64,000 bases of DNA from JBMFOH01 sp049969715 [NCBI: bacterium] (lineage in GTDB: Bacteria > DUMJ01). The notes under the pieces are model-generated. The model was not told the origin of the DNA. It worked only from the letters and a program-made list of their open reading frames with translations, and ran no database searches. This document shows positions 26,748-37,501 of this stretch, one piece after another. The translations under genes and the position numbers were made by a program. Positions within the stretch are counted from its first letter, which is position 1; each line of letters starts with the position of its first letter. The stretch spans positions 56,559-120,558 of the forward strand of contig JBMFOH010000002.1 in the NCBI GenBank assembly GCA_049969715.1. Direction: 5' to 3'.

Positions 26748-27884
26748 CTATCTTATTATAGCATCCTTAACCCTTTCTACCACTATAGGATTAAATGGGC
26801 TGGGAATTATTACACCTTTAGACAAGTCTTCCTCTGAAACAAGACTTGCTATCGCCTCTGCTGCTCTTACCTTTACATCTCTATCTATCTTCCTTCCAGA
26901 AATCAATGCTCCTTTTATAAGCCCTGGGAAAACAAGAAGATTGTTTATTTGGTTTGGATAATCGGACCTTCCAGTAGCTACTACTACAGCTCCTCCTTCT
27001 ACGGCTTCATTATAATCTATCTCAGGTATAGGATTAGCCATAGCAAAGACTATCGGATTAGAAGCCATACTCTTTATCATCTCCTTAGATACTATTCTAG
27101 GAGCAGAAAGGCCGATAAAAATGTCAGCATCTATTAATGCATCGCTTAATGTTCCATTTATTCTTTCTAGATTTGTAACCATTGCTAATTTCAATTTTTC
27201 TTCATTTAGGTCTTTCCTTTCTAGAGATATTATACCCTTACTGTCACATACTATTATATATTTAAATCCGAAATCTAGAAGGAGATAAGTGACTGCAGTA
27301 CCTGCTGCTCCAGCACCAGAAATAACTACCTTGACATCCTCTTTCTCTTTTCCAGTAAGCTTTAGTGCATTTATAAGACCAGCCAAGACTGCAACCGCAG
27401 TCCCATGCTGATCATCATGGAAGAATGGAATAGGCATCCTAGCTCTTAAAGCATCCTCTATCTTAAAACATTCCGGAGCCTTTATATCTTCTAATAGTAT
27501 AAGTCCAAACGTGGGAGCTAAAGAAAGAATGATATTAACAGTATCTTTCCAGCTCTTAGAAGTGATGCATAAAGGTATGGCATTTATCCCAGCAAATTTC
27601 TTTATTAAGAGGGCTTTACCTTCCATCACTGGAAGTGCAGCTTCAGGTCCAATATTACCTAATCCTAATACTGCACTTCCATCACTTACTACTGCTACAG
27701 TATTTTGTTTCCAAGTATAATCATAGACCTTGGTCTTATTTTTAGCGATCTCACCGGAGACAAAACCCACCCCTGGAGTATAAACTAGGCTTAAATCATT
27801 TCCATCTAATACCTCTACCTTCGGTTCTACAGTAATCTTTCCCTTCAGATATCTATGTAGCTCTATAGCATCTTCTCTATTCAC
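26748..27884 (-). CDS. NAD(P)-dependent malic enzyme
   Basis: This 378-residue enzyme oxidatively decarboxylates malate to pyruvate. It is the short bacterial form without phosphotransacetylase domain. The catalytic Tyr lies in SLVYTPGVG (about residue 35), the catalytic Lys and metal Glu/Asp in the EDIKAPECF and HDDQHGTA segments (about 130-165), and the Rossmann motif GAGAAG near 190. Its ATG overlaps nadC by eight bases. The downstream FadR-type regulator may sense a metabolite of this step. Coenzyme preference cannot be fixed by eye. Confidence 0.93.
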   Translation of the reverse strand: MNREDAIELHRYLKGKITVEPKVEVLDGNDLSLVYTPGVGFVSGEIAKNKTKVYDYTWKQNTVAVVSDGSAVLGLGNIGPEAALPVMEGKALLIKKFAGINAIPLCITSKSWKDTVNIILSLAPTFGLILLEDIKAPECFKIEDALRARMPIPFFHDDQHGTAVAVLAGLINALKLTGKEKEDVKVVISGAGAAGTAVTYLLLDFGFKYIIVCDSKGIISLERKDLNEEKLKLAMVTNLERINGTLSDALIDADIFIGLSAPRIVSKEMIKSMASNPIVFAMANPIPEIDYNEAVEGGAVVVATGRSDYPNQINNLLVFPGLIKGALISGRKIDRDVKVRAAEAIASLVSEEDLSKGVIIPSPFNPIVVERVKDAIIR

Positions 27885-28710
27885 GGTAGTCCTCTAAAGA
27901 GAGAGAAAAATCAAGAGCCTTAGCCGAATGAGTAATTGCTCCAACAGAGACAAAATCTATTGGCAATTCAGTTAATAGATGTATATTGCTGCTATTAATA
28001 CCTCCAGAAACCTCTATCTTAACCCTTCCATCTATAATATTGATTGCCTCTTTAATTGTTTCTACATCCATATTATCGAGGAGGATAATATCTACTCCGG
28101 CATCTAAGGCTTCTCTTACATTTTCAAGAGAGAATGCCTCTACCTCTATTTTCATATAGTGAGGAGCGCTCTTCTTTACCTTTTCAACAGCCTGTTTTAT
28201 GCCGCCAGAAGCTATAATATGATTATCCTTTATAAGGATACCATCATAGAGACCGAATCTGTGATTTTTCCCTCCTCCAACTCTAACAGCATACTTTTCT
28301 AGCATTCTTAAGCCAGGGAGGGTTTTACGGGTATCAAGGAGTTTTATTGAAGGCGGAAGCATCTTTACAAACCTATTAGTCATAGTGGCTATCCCAGAAA
28401 GATGGGAAAGAAAGTTCAATGCTACCCTTTCCCCCATAAGGATACTCTTGAACTTACCCTTTATTACTATGATCTTTTCTCCAACTACTATTTCATCCCC
28501 ATCTCTTTTTAAAAATTCTAACTCCAACGAACTATCTAGAAGGAGAAAAACATCTCTTACTACCTCACACCCACATAATATACCATCTTCTTTACATTTG
28601 ATAAAAGCTCTTCCCTTAAGAGAATCATCTACCGTCAATTCTGTAGTGATATCCCCTGTCCCAATATCCTCTTCCAATGCTTTCATAATTAAATCAGATA
28701 TGTCTTTCAT
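27877..28710 (-). CDS. nadC: Nicotinate-nucleotide pyrophosphorylase (quinolinate phosphoribosyltransferase)
   Basis: This enzyme of 277 residues makes nicotinate mononucleotide from quinolinate and PRPP with loss of CO2. EEDIGTGDITTE at the N-terminus, the DTRKTLPGLR segment near 135-144 and RVGGGKNHRFGLYDG just after, with later KIEVEAF and LLDNM, are canonical. I took the second ATG (28710) because AGAAGG is six bases before it; the first ATG at 28716 is immediately on the Shine-Dalgarno. It overlaps nadB; nadA is not in this window. Confidence 0.94.
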   Translation of the reverse strand: MKDISDLIMKALEEDIGTGDITTELTVDDSLKGRAFIKCKEDGILCGCEVVRDVFLLLDSSLELEFLKRDGDEIVVGEKIIVIKGKFKSILMGERVALNFLSHLSGIATMTNRFVKMLPPSIKLLDTRKTLPGLRMLEKYAVRVGGGKNHRFGLYDGILIKDNHIIASGGIKQAVEKVKKSAPHYMKIEVEAFSLENVREALDAGVDIILLDNMDVETIKEAINIIDGRVKIEVSGGINSSNIHLLTELPIDFVSVGAITHSAKALDFSLSLEDYRE

Positions 28711-30274
28711 AGCCATCCTTCTTCTTTATGATATGTTTTCTCCATAATATATCATTCCTTTCTGGATAATCTCTTCTAAAATGGGCACCTCTACTTTCTT
28801 GTCTTTCCAATGCACTCTCTCCTATGAGCTGAGCCAAGGTAATCATATTTTTAGTCTCTATGTCTGAAAAATCATTAATTGATAGTTTTCCTATCTCCTC
28901 TTTAATCTCTTCTATCCTAGAAAGAAGTTCTATCAGCCCATCCTTATCTCTTCTTATACCACAGTTATTCCACATAAGCCACTGCAGTCTAGTCCTTATT
29001 TTAGAAAGGTTCCCATCTTTTATAGGCACCCTTTCTAAAATAGGTATCTCGTTCCTTGTAGTCATATCTCCATTCTTACTAATATAATCGGGAATCTCTT
29101 GAGCCATAATTTTACCAAAAACTAAGCCTTCAAGCAAAGAATTACTTGCCATCCTATTGGCACCATGTATTCCTGTAGATGCACACTCTCCACAAGCATA
29201 GAGTCCATTTATACTTGTCTGGCCATTGAGATTAGTCCTTATTCCACCCATCATATAGTGAGCTGCAGGAGCTACTGGAATATAATCCTTTGTGATATCT
29301 ATTCCATACTTGAAACATTCTCTATATATAGTGGGGAAATGGGAGAGTATAAAATCCCTTGAAAGATGTGTAATATCAAGATAAACACAATCTGCCCCTG
29401 TCTTTTCTATCTCCTCAATGATAGCCCTAGAGACTACATCTCTAGGAGCAAGTTCTCCCATCTCATGATAATTAAGTATAAATCTCTTCCCATCTTTATT
29501 TCTCAGTATTCCACCTTCTCCTCTTATTGACTCTGTAATAAGAAGAGAAGGTGCTCCAGGCATTTTTAATACAGTAGGATGAAACTGGATAAACTCCATA
29601 TCACTAACCTCTGCTCCCGCATTATATGCTATAGCTATCCCATCACCACAGGCAACGGACGGATTTGTAGTGAATGGGTAGATCTGGCCTATACCTCCAG
29701 TAGCTAGGACGGTTGCATTAGCATAGATAGGATATGATATTCCTTCTCTTCTATCCCAAACAATAGCACCCTTGCAGATATTGTCTTCTATAATCAGGTT
29801 TAAGACCATAACATTATCCCTAAAGGGAATGTTCTTCTCTAAAATGTGTCTTATAAGAACATCCATAATTGCCTTTCCAGTTGCATCACCATTACTATGT
29901 AGTACCCTTCTTCTAGAATGAGCACCTTCTCTACCTAAATCTATCTTCCCTTCTTCGTTTCTGTCAAAATCAACCCCCAATCTTAGAAGGTCATCTACAA
30001 TACTCGGAGCCTTATCTACTAAAAGTCTAACAGCTTCCGGATTACAGAGCCCATCTCCAGCCCTTATAGTATCTTCAAAGTGGATATCAGGGCTATCATC
30101 TTCACCAATAGCCGCTGCTATACCTCCTTGGGCATTGTAAGAATTGCTATCTTTTATATCTCCTTTTGTTATAACAAAAACCTTATATCTGGAGTCTATA
30201 TTTAAGGCAGTATATAAACCTGCGATACCACTTCCTATGATAAGGACATCACATCTGTTATTCAATCCATACAT
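28694..30274 (-). CDS. nadB: L-aspartate oxidase
   Basis: This 526-residue flavoenzyme oxidises L-aspartate to iminoaspartate, the first step of de novo NAD synthesis. The FAD-binding GSGIAGLYTAL lies at 14-24, NAQGGIAAA near 48-56, the substrate region HSRRRVLH near 118, and the HGANRMASNSLLEGLV motif near 370. It overlaps dnaE by 17 bases. With nadC it forms the NAD pathway; the anaerobic context suggests fumarate as electron acceptor, but this is inference. Confidence 0.95.
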   Translation of the reverse strand: MYGLNNRCDVLIIGSGIAGLYTALNIDSRYKVFVITKGDIKDSNSYNAQGGIAAAIGEDDSPDIHFEDTIRAGDGLCNPEAVRLLVDKAPSIVDDLLRLGVDFDRNEEGKIDLGREGAHSRRRVLHSNGDATGKAIMDVLIRHILEKNIPFRDNVMVLNLIIEDNICKGAIVWDRREGISYPIYANATVLATGGIGQIYPFTTNPSVACGDGIAIAYNAGAEVSDMEFIQFHPTVLKMPGAPSLLITESIRGEGGILRNKDGKRFILNYHEMGELAPRDVVSRAIIEEIEKTGADCVYLDITHLSRDFILSHFPTIYRECFKYGIDITKDYIPVAPAAHYMMGGIRTNLNGQTSINGLYACGECASTGIHGANRMASNSLLEGLVFGKIMAQEIPDYISKNGDMTTRNEIPILERVPIKDGNLSKIRTRLQWLMWNNCGIRRDKDGLIELLSRIEEIKEEIGKLSINDFSDIETKNMITLAQLIGESALERQESRGAHFRRDYPERNDILWRKHIIKKKDGYERHI

Positions 30275-33200
30275 TTGACACTCCCAAAATAGTTTGAAGT
30301 TCTTTAACTAACTGTCCTGTCTCTTTAACCTTATATTCTTCTCCTAAAGCTATCTGATAGACCTCTGTATCATCGATTATATGGATAATTACTGGAAGAG
30401 CCCCTTTATGTTCTGAGATTACATCTTTAATCCTAAATAGCACATTATCAGAACATTTATCTTCCCCTATACTTATGTGTAAACATCTGGGATTAGTAAT
30501 TCCAATAGATCTTCCAATAAGAGAAATTCTATCTGCTATTATTTTAATCTCATCCTCTTTCTTATCTACTTTACCCTCTATTATAAAAACATTGGTAGAG
30601 TTACCTATCTCTTCCTTTATTTCTCTAAATAATTTTGGATACACTACCACCTCTACATTTCCAGAAAGGTCTTCCACTTGAAAAAATCCCATCTTTCCAT
30701 TTTTCGTCTCTATAAGTTTCTTACTAGCTATAACTCCTCCTATCATTACTGTAGAGTTGTCGTCGATCTCCTCTAACTCTTCTATGCTATGAGATACCCT
30801 CTTCGCCAGCTCTTCTGCATAATAAAATAATGGATTGTCAGATATATAGAGTCCAATAAGCTCTTTCTCCATAGCTAAGATTGCTTCTTTTGGAAATTCC
30901 TCTATACTAAATAAAGAGGTATCTACGTCCTCTTCTTCGAAGAGATTCTTCCTCTTCTCCCTCCCTTTTCCTCTCTTTTCTTGATACTGTTCAAATACAG
31001 CTAATAGAGATGCTCTATTTCTTCCAGTAGAATCAAATGCCCCTGCCTTGATAAGGCTTTCTACTACCTTTTTGTTTACCTTTCTCAAATCTACTCTGTT
31101 CAAAAAATCTTCTATACCTCTAAATCTTCCCCCAGTTCTTCTTGCGTCTAATATAGCTTCTACAGCCCCTTCTCCTACGTTCTTTATAGCGGCTAACCCA
31201 AATCTTATATCATTTCCGATTGGAGTAAAGTGCACATAACTTTCATTTACATCAGGTGGAAGGATATTTATTCCTAATCTTTTTGCCTCTTGGATGTATT
31301 TTGCTGCTTTCTCTATGTTCCCTTCTACACTGATGAGAAGAGCAGTCATATAAGCCAATGGATAGTGTGCTTTAAGATAAGCAGTTTGATAAGATAATAA
31401 CCCATAAGCTACTGTATGGGACTTATTAAATCCATACCCAGCAAAGTACTCCATTAGGTCAAATATATGTGAAGCTATCTCCTGAGGGATACCCTTCTTC
31501 ATTGCTCCATCTATAAACCTATTTCTCTGTTGGGCTAAAACCTCAGGTAACTTCTTACCCATAGCTCTTCTCAAGAGGTCTGCTTCACCGAGAGTAAACC
31601 CAGAAAGGACATTAGCTATCTGCATTACCTGCTCTTGATAGACAATAACTCCGTATGTTTCTTTAAGAATAGGCTCAAGAAGCGGATGGAGATACTCTAT
31701 AGAGGCATCTCCTCTTTTTCGATTGATAAAATCCTTAACCATTCCACTTCCAAGAGGGCCAGGACGGTATAAAGCTAACACGGAACTTACATCTTCAAAA
31801 CATTCTGGTCTCATATCCTTTAATAGATTTCTCATCCCAGAACTCTCAAGCTGAAATACCCCTATTGTTTCTCCTGACTGCAAAAGTTTATACGTCTTTT
31901 CATCATCTAGAGGGATCTCGTCTAAATTTATATCCTCTCCTGTGAGATTTTTGACAATTTTAACTGTATTCTCAAGTATAGTCAATGTCCTTAATCCAAG
32001 AAAATCTATCTTTAAGAGTCCAAGGGTCTCTAGATCCCCCATCTCAAATTGTGTTACCACTTCTCCTTCAGGACCTCTCTGAAGAGGGACTAAATCTGTC
32101 AAAGGAAATCTAGAGATTACTACGCCTGCAGCATGAGTAGAAGCATGACGTGGCATACCTTCGATTGTCTGGACTATATCAATAACCTTAGCAGCCCAAT
32201 CTGCATTCTCATAGAATGACTTCAGTTCCGAAGAGGTCTCTAATGCTTCAGTAATAGAACTTCCAAAAGGTATAATCTTTGCTAACCTATCTACATCACT
32301 GTAAGGGATATTTAGTACCCTCCCAACATCTCTTACAGCAGCTCTAGCTGCCATAGTACCAAATGTAATAATCTGAGCTACCTTATCCTCTCCATACTTC
32401 TTCGTAACATACCTTATTACTTCTTGCCTCTTCTCATCGGCAAAATCTATATCTATATCAGGCATACTTATCCTTTCAGGATTTAAAAACCTCTCAAAGA
32501 GAAGCCCCATACTTAAAGGTTCTATATTAGTAATCTCAAGACAGTATGATACCATACTCCCTGCTGCACTTCCTCTCCCAGGGCCTACCATAATATTGTT
32601 CGTCTTAGCAAAGTGGACTACATCCCAAACTATAAGAAAATATCCAGAAAAGCCCATCTTCTCTATCATAGAAAGCTCATACTCCAGTCTCTCTCTTGCT
32701 CCTTTAGGTGGCTCTGAACCATATCTTCTATTAAACCCAGCCTCTACGAGCTTTCTAAGATAACTAGATGTAGTTTCGCCTTCAGGAATAGGATAATCTG
32801 GTATATGATAGGTATCAAAGTTAATTGTTACATTACATCTAGAAGCAATCTCTAATGTATTCTCTATAGCATCTGGAACATCAGGAAAAATGCTTCTCAT
32901 CTCATCTTCTGTCTTAAAATAGAACTCATTGGTAGGAAATCTCATCTTATCGGGATCATCTATCTTTTTATTTGTTTGTACTCCAAGGAGTATATCGTGA
33001 TATACTGCATCTTCCTTCTTTAAGTAATGAACATCATTTGTTGCTACTAGTGGTATACTCATTTCTTTTGCTATCTTCTTTATTGCAGAGTTTACCTTTG
33101 CCTCTTCTGGCATCGAGTGATCTTGCAATTCTAGATAGAATCGGTCGTAGAATATATTCTTATACCAGTCTATAACCGATCTTGCCTTGTCAAATTCTTC

Positions 33201-33641
33201 ATTAAGAATAAGCTTAGGGATCTCTCCTTGAATACAAGAAGACAAGGCAATAAGCCCCTCATTAAATTCTTCTAGAAGACTTTTATCCACTCTCGGCTTA
33301 TAATAGAAACCATCAAGCCAAGCCTTACTAACTAATTTAGTAAGATTTTTATATCCAGTATTATCCATTGCAAGAAGTATAAGGTGGTGATTATACTCCT
33401 GAGGATTCTTTTCTTCCTTTCTTCCTGGGGAAACATAGACCTCACAACCTATGATAGGCTTTATGTTGCTAGCCTTAGCTCTTTTATAGAATTTTATTAC
33501 ACCATACATATTACCATGGTCAGTAATAGCACACGCTGACATCTCTTGCCTTTCTGCCTCTTTTATCAATTCATCTATTCTACAGGCACCATCTAGCAGA
33601 CTATATTCTGAATGAACATGGAGATGAATAAAATTACTCAT
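30258..33641 (-). CDS. dnaE: DNA polymerase III alpha subunit
   Basis: This 1127-residue replicative polymerase (DnaE1-type) begins with a PHP domain (HLHVHSEYSLLDGA, then ITDHGNMYG), followed by the C-family polymerase core with the catalytic PDIDIDFAD near residue 400, and ends with an OB-fold (about 985-1065) and a C-terminal domain. Length matches dnaE rather than polC, which is longer and has an embedded exonuclease. It overlaps rlmD by four bases and nadB by 17. No other replication gene is in the window. Confidence 0.96.
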   Translation of the reverse strand: MSNFIHLHVHSEYSLLDGACRIDELIKEAERQEMSACAITDHGNMYGVIKFYKRAKASNIKPIIGCEVYVSPGRKEEKNPQEYNHHLILLAMDNTGYKNLTKLVSKAWLDGFYYKPRVDKSLLEEFNEGLIALSSCIQGEIPKLILNEEFDKARSVIDWYKNIFYDRFYLELQDHSMPEEAKVNSAIKKIAKEMSIPLVATNDVHYLKKEDAVYHDILLGVQTNKKIDDPDKMRFPTNEFYFKTEDEMRSIFPDVPDAIENTLEIASRCNVTINFDTYHIPDYPIPEGETTSSYLRKLVEAGFNRRYGSEPPKGARERLEYELSMIEKMGFSGYFLIVWDVVHFAKTNNIMVGPGRGSAAGSMVSYCLEITNIEPLSMGLLFERFLNPERISMPDIDIDFADEKRQEVIRYVTKKYGEDKVAQIITFGTMAARAAVRDVGRVLNIPYSDVDRLAKIIPFGSSITEALETSSELKSFYENADWAAKVIDIVQTIEGMPRHASTHAAGVVISRFPLTDLVPLQRGPEGEVVTQFEMGDLETLGLLKIDFLGLRTLTILENTVKIVKNLTGEDINLDEIPLDDEKTYKLLQSGETIGVFQLESSGMRNLLKDMRPECFEDVSSVLALYRPGPLGSGMVKDFINRKRGDASIEYLHPLLEPILKETYGVIVYQEQVMQIANVLSGFTLGEADLLRRAMGKKLPEVLAQQRNRFIDGAMKKGIPQEIASHIFDLMEYFAGYGFNKSHTVAYGLLSYQTAYLKAHYPLAYMTALLISVEGNIEKAAKYIQEAKRLGINILPPDVNESYVHFTPIGNDIRFGLAAIKNVGEGAVEAILDARRTGGRFRGIEDFLNRVDLRKVNKKVVESLIKAGAFDSTGRNRASLLAVFEQYQEKRGKGREKRKNLFEEEDVDTSLFSIEEFPKEAILAMEKELIGLYISDNPLFYYAEELAKRVSHSIEELEEIDDNSTVMIGGVIASKKLIETKNGKMGFFQVEDLSGNVEVVVYPKLFREIKEEIGNSTNVFIIEGKVDKKEDEIKIIADRISLIGRSIGITNPRCLHISIGEDKCSDNVLFRIKDVISEHKGALPVIIHIIDDTEVYQIALGEEYKVKETGQLVKELQTILGVSNVWIE

Positions 33642-34957
33642 ACATTCCTCCTTGTCAAAACAGCCACATATTCCATATGGGCAGTTTGAGGGAAAAGGTC
33701 AAAACCTGCTAATTCTTCAAGGGAAAAGTTTCCAGATTCTAATATCTTAATATCTCTTGCCAATGTTGTAGGGTTACAAGAAACATAGATAATATTATCC
33801 AAATAGAGTTTAGAGAGAAAGAGAGAGAAATCTTTTTCAATCCCTTTTCTAGGAGGGTCTATAAAAATATAATTAATATCTCTTTCTTCTAATATCTTCC
33901 TTGTTTCTAACTCAGTTTTTCCTTTCCTTACCTTTATATTAGAGACACTATTTAATTTTATGTTCTCTATAGCATCTTCTACTGCACTTGGATTCTCTTC
34001 TATGCTATATCCATATCTAGATACTCTAGCTAAGGGGATGGTAAATGTCCCTACTCCAGCATATCCATCTATAAATACTCCAGCACTATGATGAGAAAGC
34101 ATGGACATAATGAAGGTTATAATCGACTCTACTTGTAAGATGTTTATCTGAAAGAAAGAACCCGGAGATACTAGGAACTTATAGTCTAGTATCTTTTGCT
34201 CTAATCTTTCTATACCATCTATAAGATAGAACTTATCTCCCAATATAACATTACTCTCTTTTCTATTATTTATATTCTCGTAGACACTAACTACCTCTGG
34301 AAAAGCCTTTCTTAACTCGGATGCAATCTTCTTTGCATCTTTAATTCGTTTCCAAGTTACGAATGTTACCATAACATCTCCAGATTGAGTCCCTCTCAAA
34401 TAGAGGTATCTCAACCCTATATCTTCCTTCATTATTCTTGTTTTTGTCCACTGCAGAATATTTATAAAGATAGGAGGGTGGAGAGGACATTCCTGGAGGT
34501 CTATTATCTTATGGGTCCCCTTTTGATAAAATCCTCCAAACACTCTGCTATCAACCCTTTCTATAGGAAACTGAGCCTTATTTCTATAATACCAAGGATT
34601 AGGGGACCTCACTATCTTATCACATTTTACATCTCTTCCAAGTATCCTAGATATAGCCTCTATAGAAGCCTCTTGCTTTAATTTCATCTGATAATCATAA
34701 CTCGTATGTTGAAAACTACATCCCCCACATTGATAGAAATGTCTACATCTAGGGAGGATCCTCTCTTTAGATACCCTTATAATATCTAAAAGGGAACCTA
34801 TAACATAATCCCTCTTTAACTCATCTATTTTCACCTTCACCCTTTCCCCTGGTAGGACATAGTCTACCATAACCACTTGTCCATTGTAGTGACCCAACCC
34901 CTTTCCCTCCCACACTACCTTTTCAATATCTAGAATAATCTTGTCACCTACTTTCAT
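33638..34957 (-). CDS. rlmD: 23S rRNA (uracil-5-)-methyltransferase (RlmD/TrmA family)
   Basis: This 439-residue SAM-dependent enzyme C5-methylates uridines in rRNA or tRNA. An N-terminal TRAM domain (about 1-60) is followed by a [4Fe-4S]-binding cysteine set (CRHFYQCGGCSF at about 70-82), the SAM site FIDGYAGVGTF around 290 and catalytic Cys in YVSCNPTTLARD near 395. The Fe-S cysteines are as in RlmD/RumA and RlmCD. Which uridine is modified cannot be decided. It overlaps the LpxB-like gene by 14 bases and dnaE by four. Confidence 0.9.
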   Translation of the reverse strand: MKVGDKIILDIEKVVWEGKGLGHYNGQVVMVDYVLPGERVKVKIDELKRDYVIGSLLDIIRVSKERILPRCRHFYQCGGCSFQHTSYDYQMKLKQEASIEAISRILGRDVKCDKIVRSPNPWYYRNKAQFPIERVDSRVFGGFYQKGTHKIIDLQECPLHPPIFINILQWTKTRIMKEDIGLRYLYLRGTQSGDVMVTFVTWKRIKDAKKIASELRKAFPEVVSVYENINNRKESNVILGDKFYLIDGIERLEQKILDYKFLVSPGSFFQINILQVESIITFIMSMLSHHSAGVFIDGYAGVGTFTIPLARVSRYGYSIEENPSAVEDAIENIKLNSVSNIKVRKGKTELETRKILEERDINYIFIDPPRKGIEKDFSLFLSKLYLDNIIYVSCNPTTLARDIKILESGNFSLEELAGFDLFPQTAHMEYVAVLTRRNV

Positions 34958-36071
34958 AGACTAAACCCATTATGAACTCAGATATCCTAGGAATTGCTCC
35001 TTTTTCTCCCATTCTCTCTCTTCCTACCATACCTCTTCTCTCTAATCCTTCAGGATCTCTCAATAATTCATTGATCGTTGAAGTGGTATCTTCTCTCTTA
35101 GAAAGGATGAGGGCATCACCAAGTAACCTTTTTTGTTCATTGATAAATTTCTCATTATATTGAATCCCATTTATATAAAAACTCACGACTGGTTTACCTA
35201 AACCTGCAGCCTGTTCATTTCCACTACCAGAGAGGCCTAACACCAATATACTAGAATTTACCATCTCCGAGAAGATATCCTTACCAATATATACTCTCCT
35301 AGAGATATCTATCATATAACCGTAATCCCATTTTAACAATTTATAACTTTTCTTTAAGGCTTCAAGTATTATGGATTCAGAATTGGTATTTACTGGAACA
35401 TAATAGTTGTAATCTTCGGGAACCTCTTTTATTATATCTAAAAGATAATTTAAATTCTTCCAGCAGTCCTTTCTTGTTCCTGGTAGAAGGGTGATCCCTT
35501 TAGGTAATGAGAATCTAGGTTCTTCTACACAATCCATAAGAGGGTTTCCTAGATAAGATACATTTCTAAAACCTCTATCGTTTAAAACCTCTAAAGTCTT
35601 TCTATCTCTAGTAAATATCCATCTGGCATAGCGTCTAAGGAGTCTTCTCTCTACACTATTGAAACCCCTCACCCAACCAGAATGACCCTGATCAGTAGAT
35701 ATAAAGAAGACCTTCTTATGGGTTCCCAAGCCTGTGAATAATAGATTGAATGGATCCCCTACAGATATAATTATGTCAAAGCTAGACCCCTTTAGTATAT
35801 GGAATATCCTTATAAAGTCTCTTAATAGACCCATCTTAACATCCTCTCTAAAAGAAGAAAGTCCATTTCTGAAACCAAATCCTCCACTTGGATATGCTCT
35901 TCCATAGTATAAAACTGAAAAATCAGTACCTCTAAACCGATTTCCTTCTCCTACCATAGGAAGAAAGGTCATATCCACTTTAGGAAGACGACTCTTTAAT
36001 TCGGTCCCTAATCTTAAAGCTATATCGTCTTCCGCATATCCATTACTGACGATAAGGACCCTTACCCCAAT
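34944..36071 (-). CDS. Lipid-A-disaccharide synthase-related glycosyltransferase
   Basis: Translation from 36071 gives a protein of 375 residues with GT-B features: an N-terminal [18 protein letters not shown] segment, then HSGWVRGF, and the late [20 protein letters not shown] nucleotide-sugar motif. It matches the LpxB-related family of cyanobacteria and other lineages, not classical LpxB, and the acceptor is unknown. Canonical start codons are absent before 35978 (GTG), which would delete the conserved N-terminal motif. The open frame reaches an ATT at 36069-36071, which I used provisionally as a rare AUU start; an upstream TGA closes the frame. It overlaps gatB by ten bases. Confidence 0.75.
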   Translation of the reverse strand: MGVRVLIVSNGYAEDDIALRLGTELKSRLPKVDMTFLPMVGEGNRFRGTDFSVLYYGRAYPSGGFGFRNGLSSFREDVKMGLLRDFIRIFHILKGSSFDIIISVGDPFNLLFTGLGTHKKVFFISTDQGHSGWVRGFNSVERRLLRRYARWIFTRDRKTLEVLNDRGFRNVSYLGNPLMDCVEEPRFSLPKGITLLPGTRKDCWKNLNYLLDIIKEVPEDYNYYVPVNTNSESIILEALKKSYKLLKWDYGYMIDISRRVYIGKDIFSEMVNSSILVLGLSGSGNEQAAGLGKPVVSFYINGIQYNEKFINEQKRLLGDALILSKREDTTSTINELLRDPEGLERRGMVGRERMGEKGAIPRISEFIMGLVYESR

Positions 36072-37501
36072 TCTTTTTTCAAAAGCTCATTTACCAGTTT
36101 TGGATTTGCCCTCCCCTTAGTGAGCCTCATCACCTGTCCTACAAGAAAGGTAAAAGACTTCTCCTTTCCTTTCTTGTATTCTTCTACTACATTAGTATTC
36201 TCTCTTATTACCTGTCGTATCACCTCTAATACTGATTCTGTATCTGTAATCTGTACAAGATTCCTTTCTTCTATTAGTCTCTTAGGAGATACTCCTTTAT
36301 CTATAAGTTCTGGAAGAAGGTCTTTAGCTATACGTCCGCTTATCCTTCCTTCCTCTATAAGAGAAAGCATCTCCACAAGAATATCTGGAGTAAATGGTGT
36401 CTGAGAAAGTACCCTATTTCTATCTTTAAGTTCTTTAGTAATATCACCTAAAAGCCAGTTTGAAATCGTCTTAGGATTATCAAATATCTTTATTGTATCC
36501 TCAAAGAATCTAGATAGTTCTATGTCATGAGCTAATAACTTGGCATCATATGGAGGTAGTCCAATGGCTTTGTATCTCTCATATTTCTGTTCAGGAAGTT
36601 CAGGCAAAGAGCCCTTAATCTTTTCTATCCAGTTCTTATCAATTTCAAGAGGAACAAGGTCTGGTTCTGGGAAGTATCTATAATCATGAGCCTCTTCTTT
36701 TCCCCTCATACTTACAGTCCTCTCATTTTTTTCATCCCAGTGCCTAGTTTCTTGAACAACCTCTTTGCCACTAGAAAGCACCTTTATCTGTCTATCTATT
36801 TCATATAGCAAAGCCCTCTCTACAGCTCTAAAAGAGTTTATATTCTTTAGTTCTGTCTTTGTTCCTAATTTCTGAGCTCCTTTCCTTCTTACAGATATAT
36901 TTGCCTCACACCTCATACTCCCCTCTTCCATCTTTCCGTCACACACTCCAAGGAAGATAAGAATATCCCTTATATTAGTAAGATATTCCTTTGCCTCATC
37001 GGTAGTAGAGATATCAGGCTCAGAAACAATCTCTAAAAGAGGAACTCCACTTCTATTAAAATCTACAAAGGACATCTCCGAATGAGTGATATGACCACTA
37101 CTATGTAGAAGCTTACCTGTATCCTCCTCAAGATGGACCCTCCTTATCCTTACTCTCTTCTTTCTATCTCCACTCTCTATATCTATATAACCATTTATCC
37201 CTATAGGAGTATCATACTGGGAGATTTGATAATTCTTGGGAAGATCAGGATAATAATAGTTTTTTCGATGGAATATAGGATTTTCATTTATCTGGCAATT
37301 TAGAGCAAGTGCAGTAAGGATAGCAAAATCTACTGCCTTTTTATTTAATACTGGAAGTGCCCCTGGTAACCCTAGACATACTGGACAGGTAAGGGTATTA
37401 GGAGGCTCACCAAACCTTACTGGACAACTACAGAATACCTTAGAAGAAGTAAGCAGCTCTGCATGGATTTCTATACCAATATTAACTTCATAATCTATCA
37501 T
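36062..37501 (-). CDS. gatB: Aspartyl/glutamyl-tRNA amidotransferase subunit B
   Basis: This 479-residue subunit of GatCAB transamidates mis-acylated Asp-tRNA(Asn) and Glu-tRNA(Gln). GIEIHAEL at the start, the zinc cysteines in VFCSCPVRF with TCPVCLG, the HLEEDTGKL segment near 120 and the ETRHWDE segment near 250 are canonical, with a C-terminal YqeY-like tail domain from about 405. It follows gatA with an ATGA overlap, in the gatC-gatA-gatB order. Confidence 0.97.
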   Translation of the reverse strand: MIDYEVNIGIEIHAELLTSSKVFCSCPVRFGEPPNTLTCPVCLGLPGALPVLNKKAVDFAILTALALNCQINENPIFHRKNYYYPDLPKNYQISQYDTPIGINGYIDIESGDRKKRVRIRRVHLEEDTGKLLHSSGHITHSEMSFVDFNRSGVPLLEIVSEPDISTTDEAKEYLTNIRDILIFLGVCDGKMEEGSMRCEANISVRRKGAQKLGTKTELKNINSFRAVERALLYEIDRQIKVLSSGKEVVQETRHWDEKNERTVSMRGKEEAHDYRYFPEPDLVPLEIDKNWIEKIKGSLPELPEQKYERYKAIGLPPYDAKLLAHDIELSRFFEDTIKIFDNPKTISNWLLGDITKELKDRNRVLSQTPFTPDILVEMLSLIEEGRISGRIAKDLLPELIDKGVSPKRLIEERNLVQITDTESVLEVIRQVIRENTNVVEEYKKGKEKSFTFLVGQVMRLTKGRANPKLVNELLKKELG

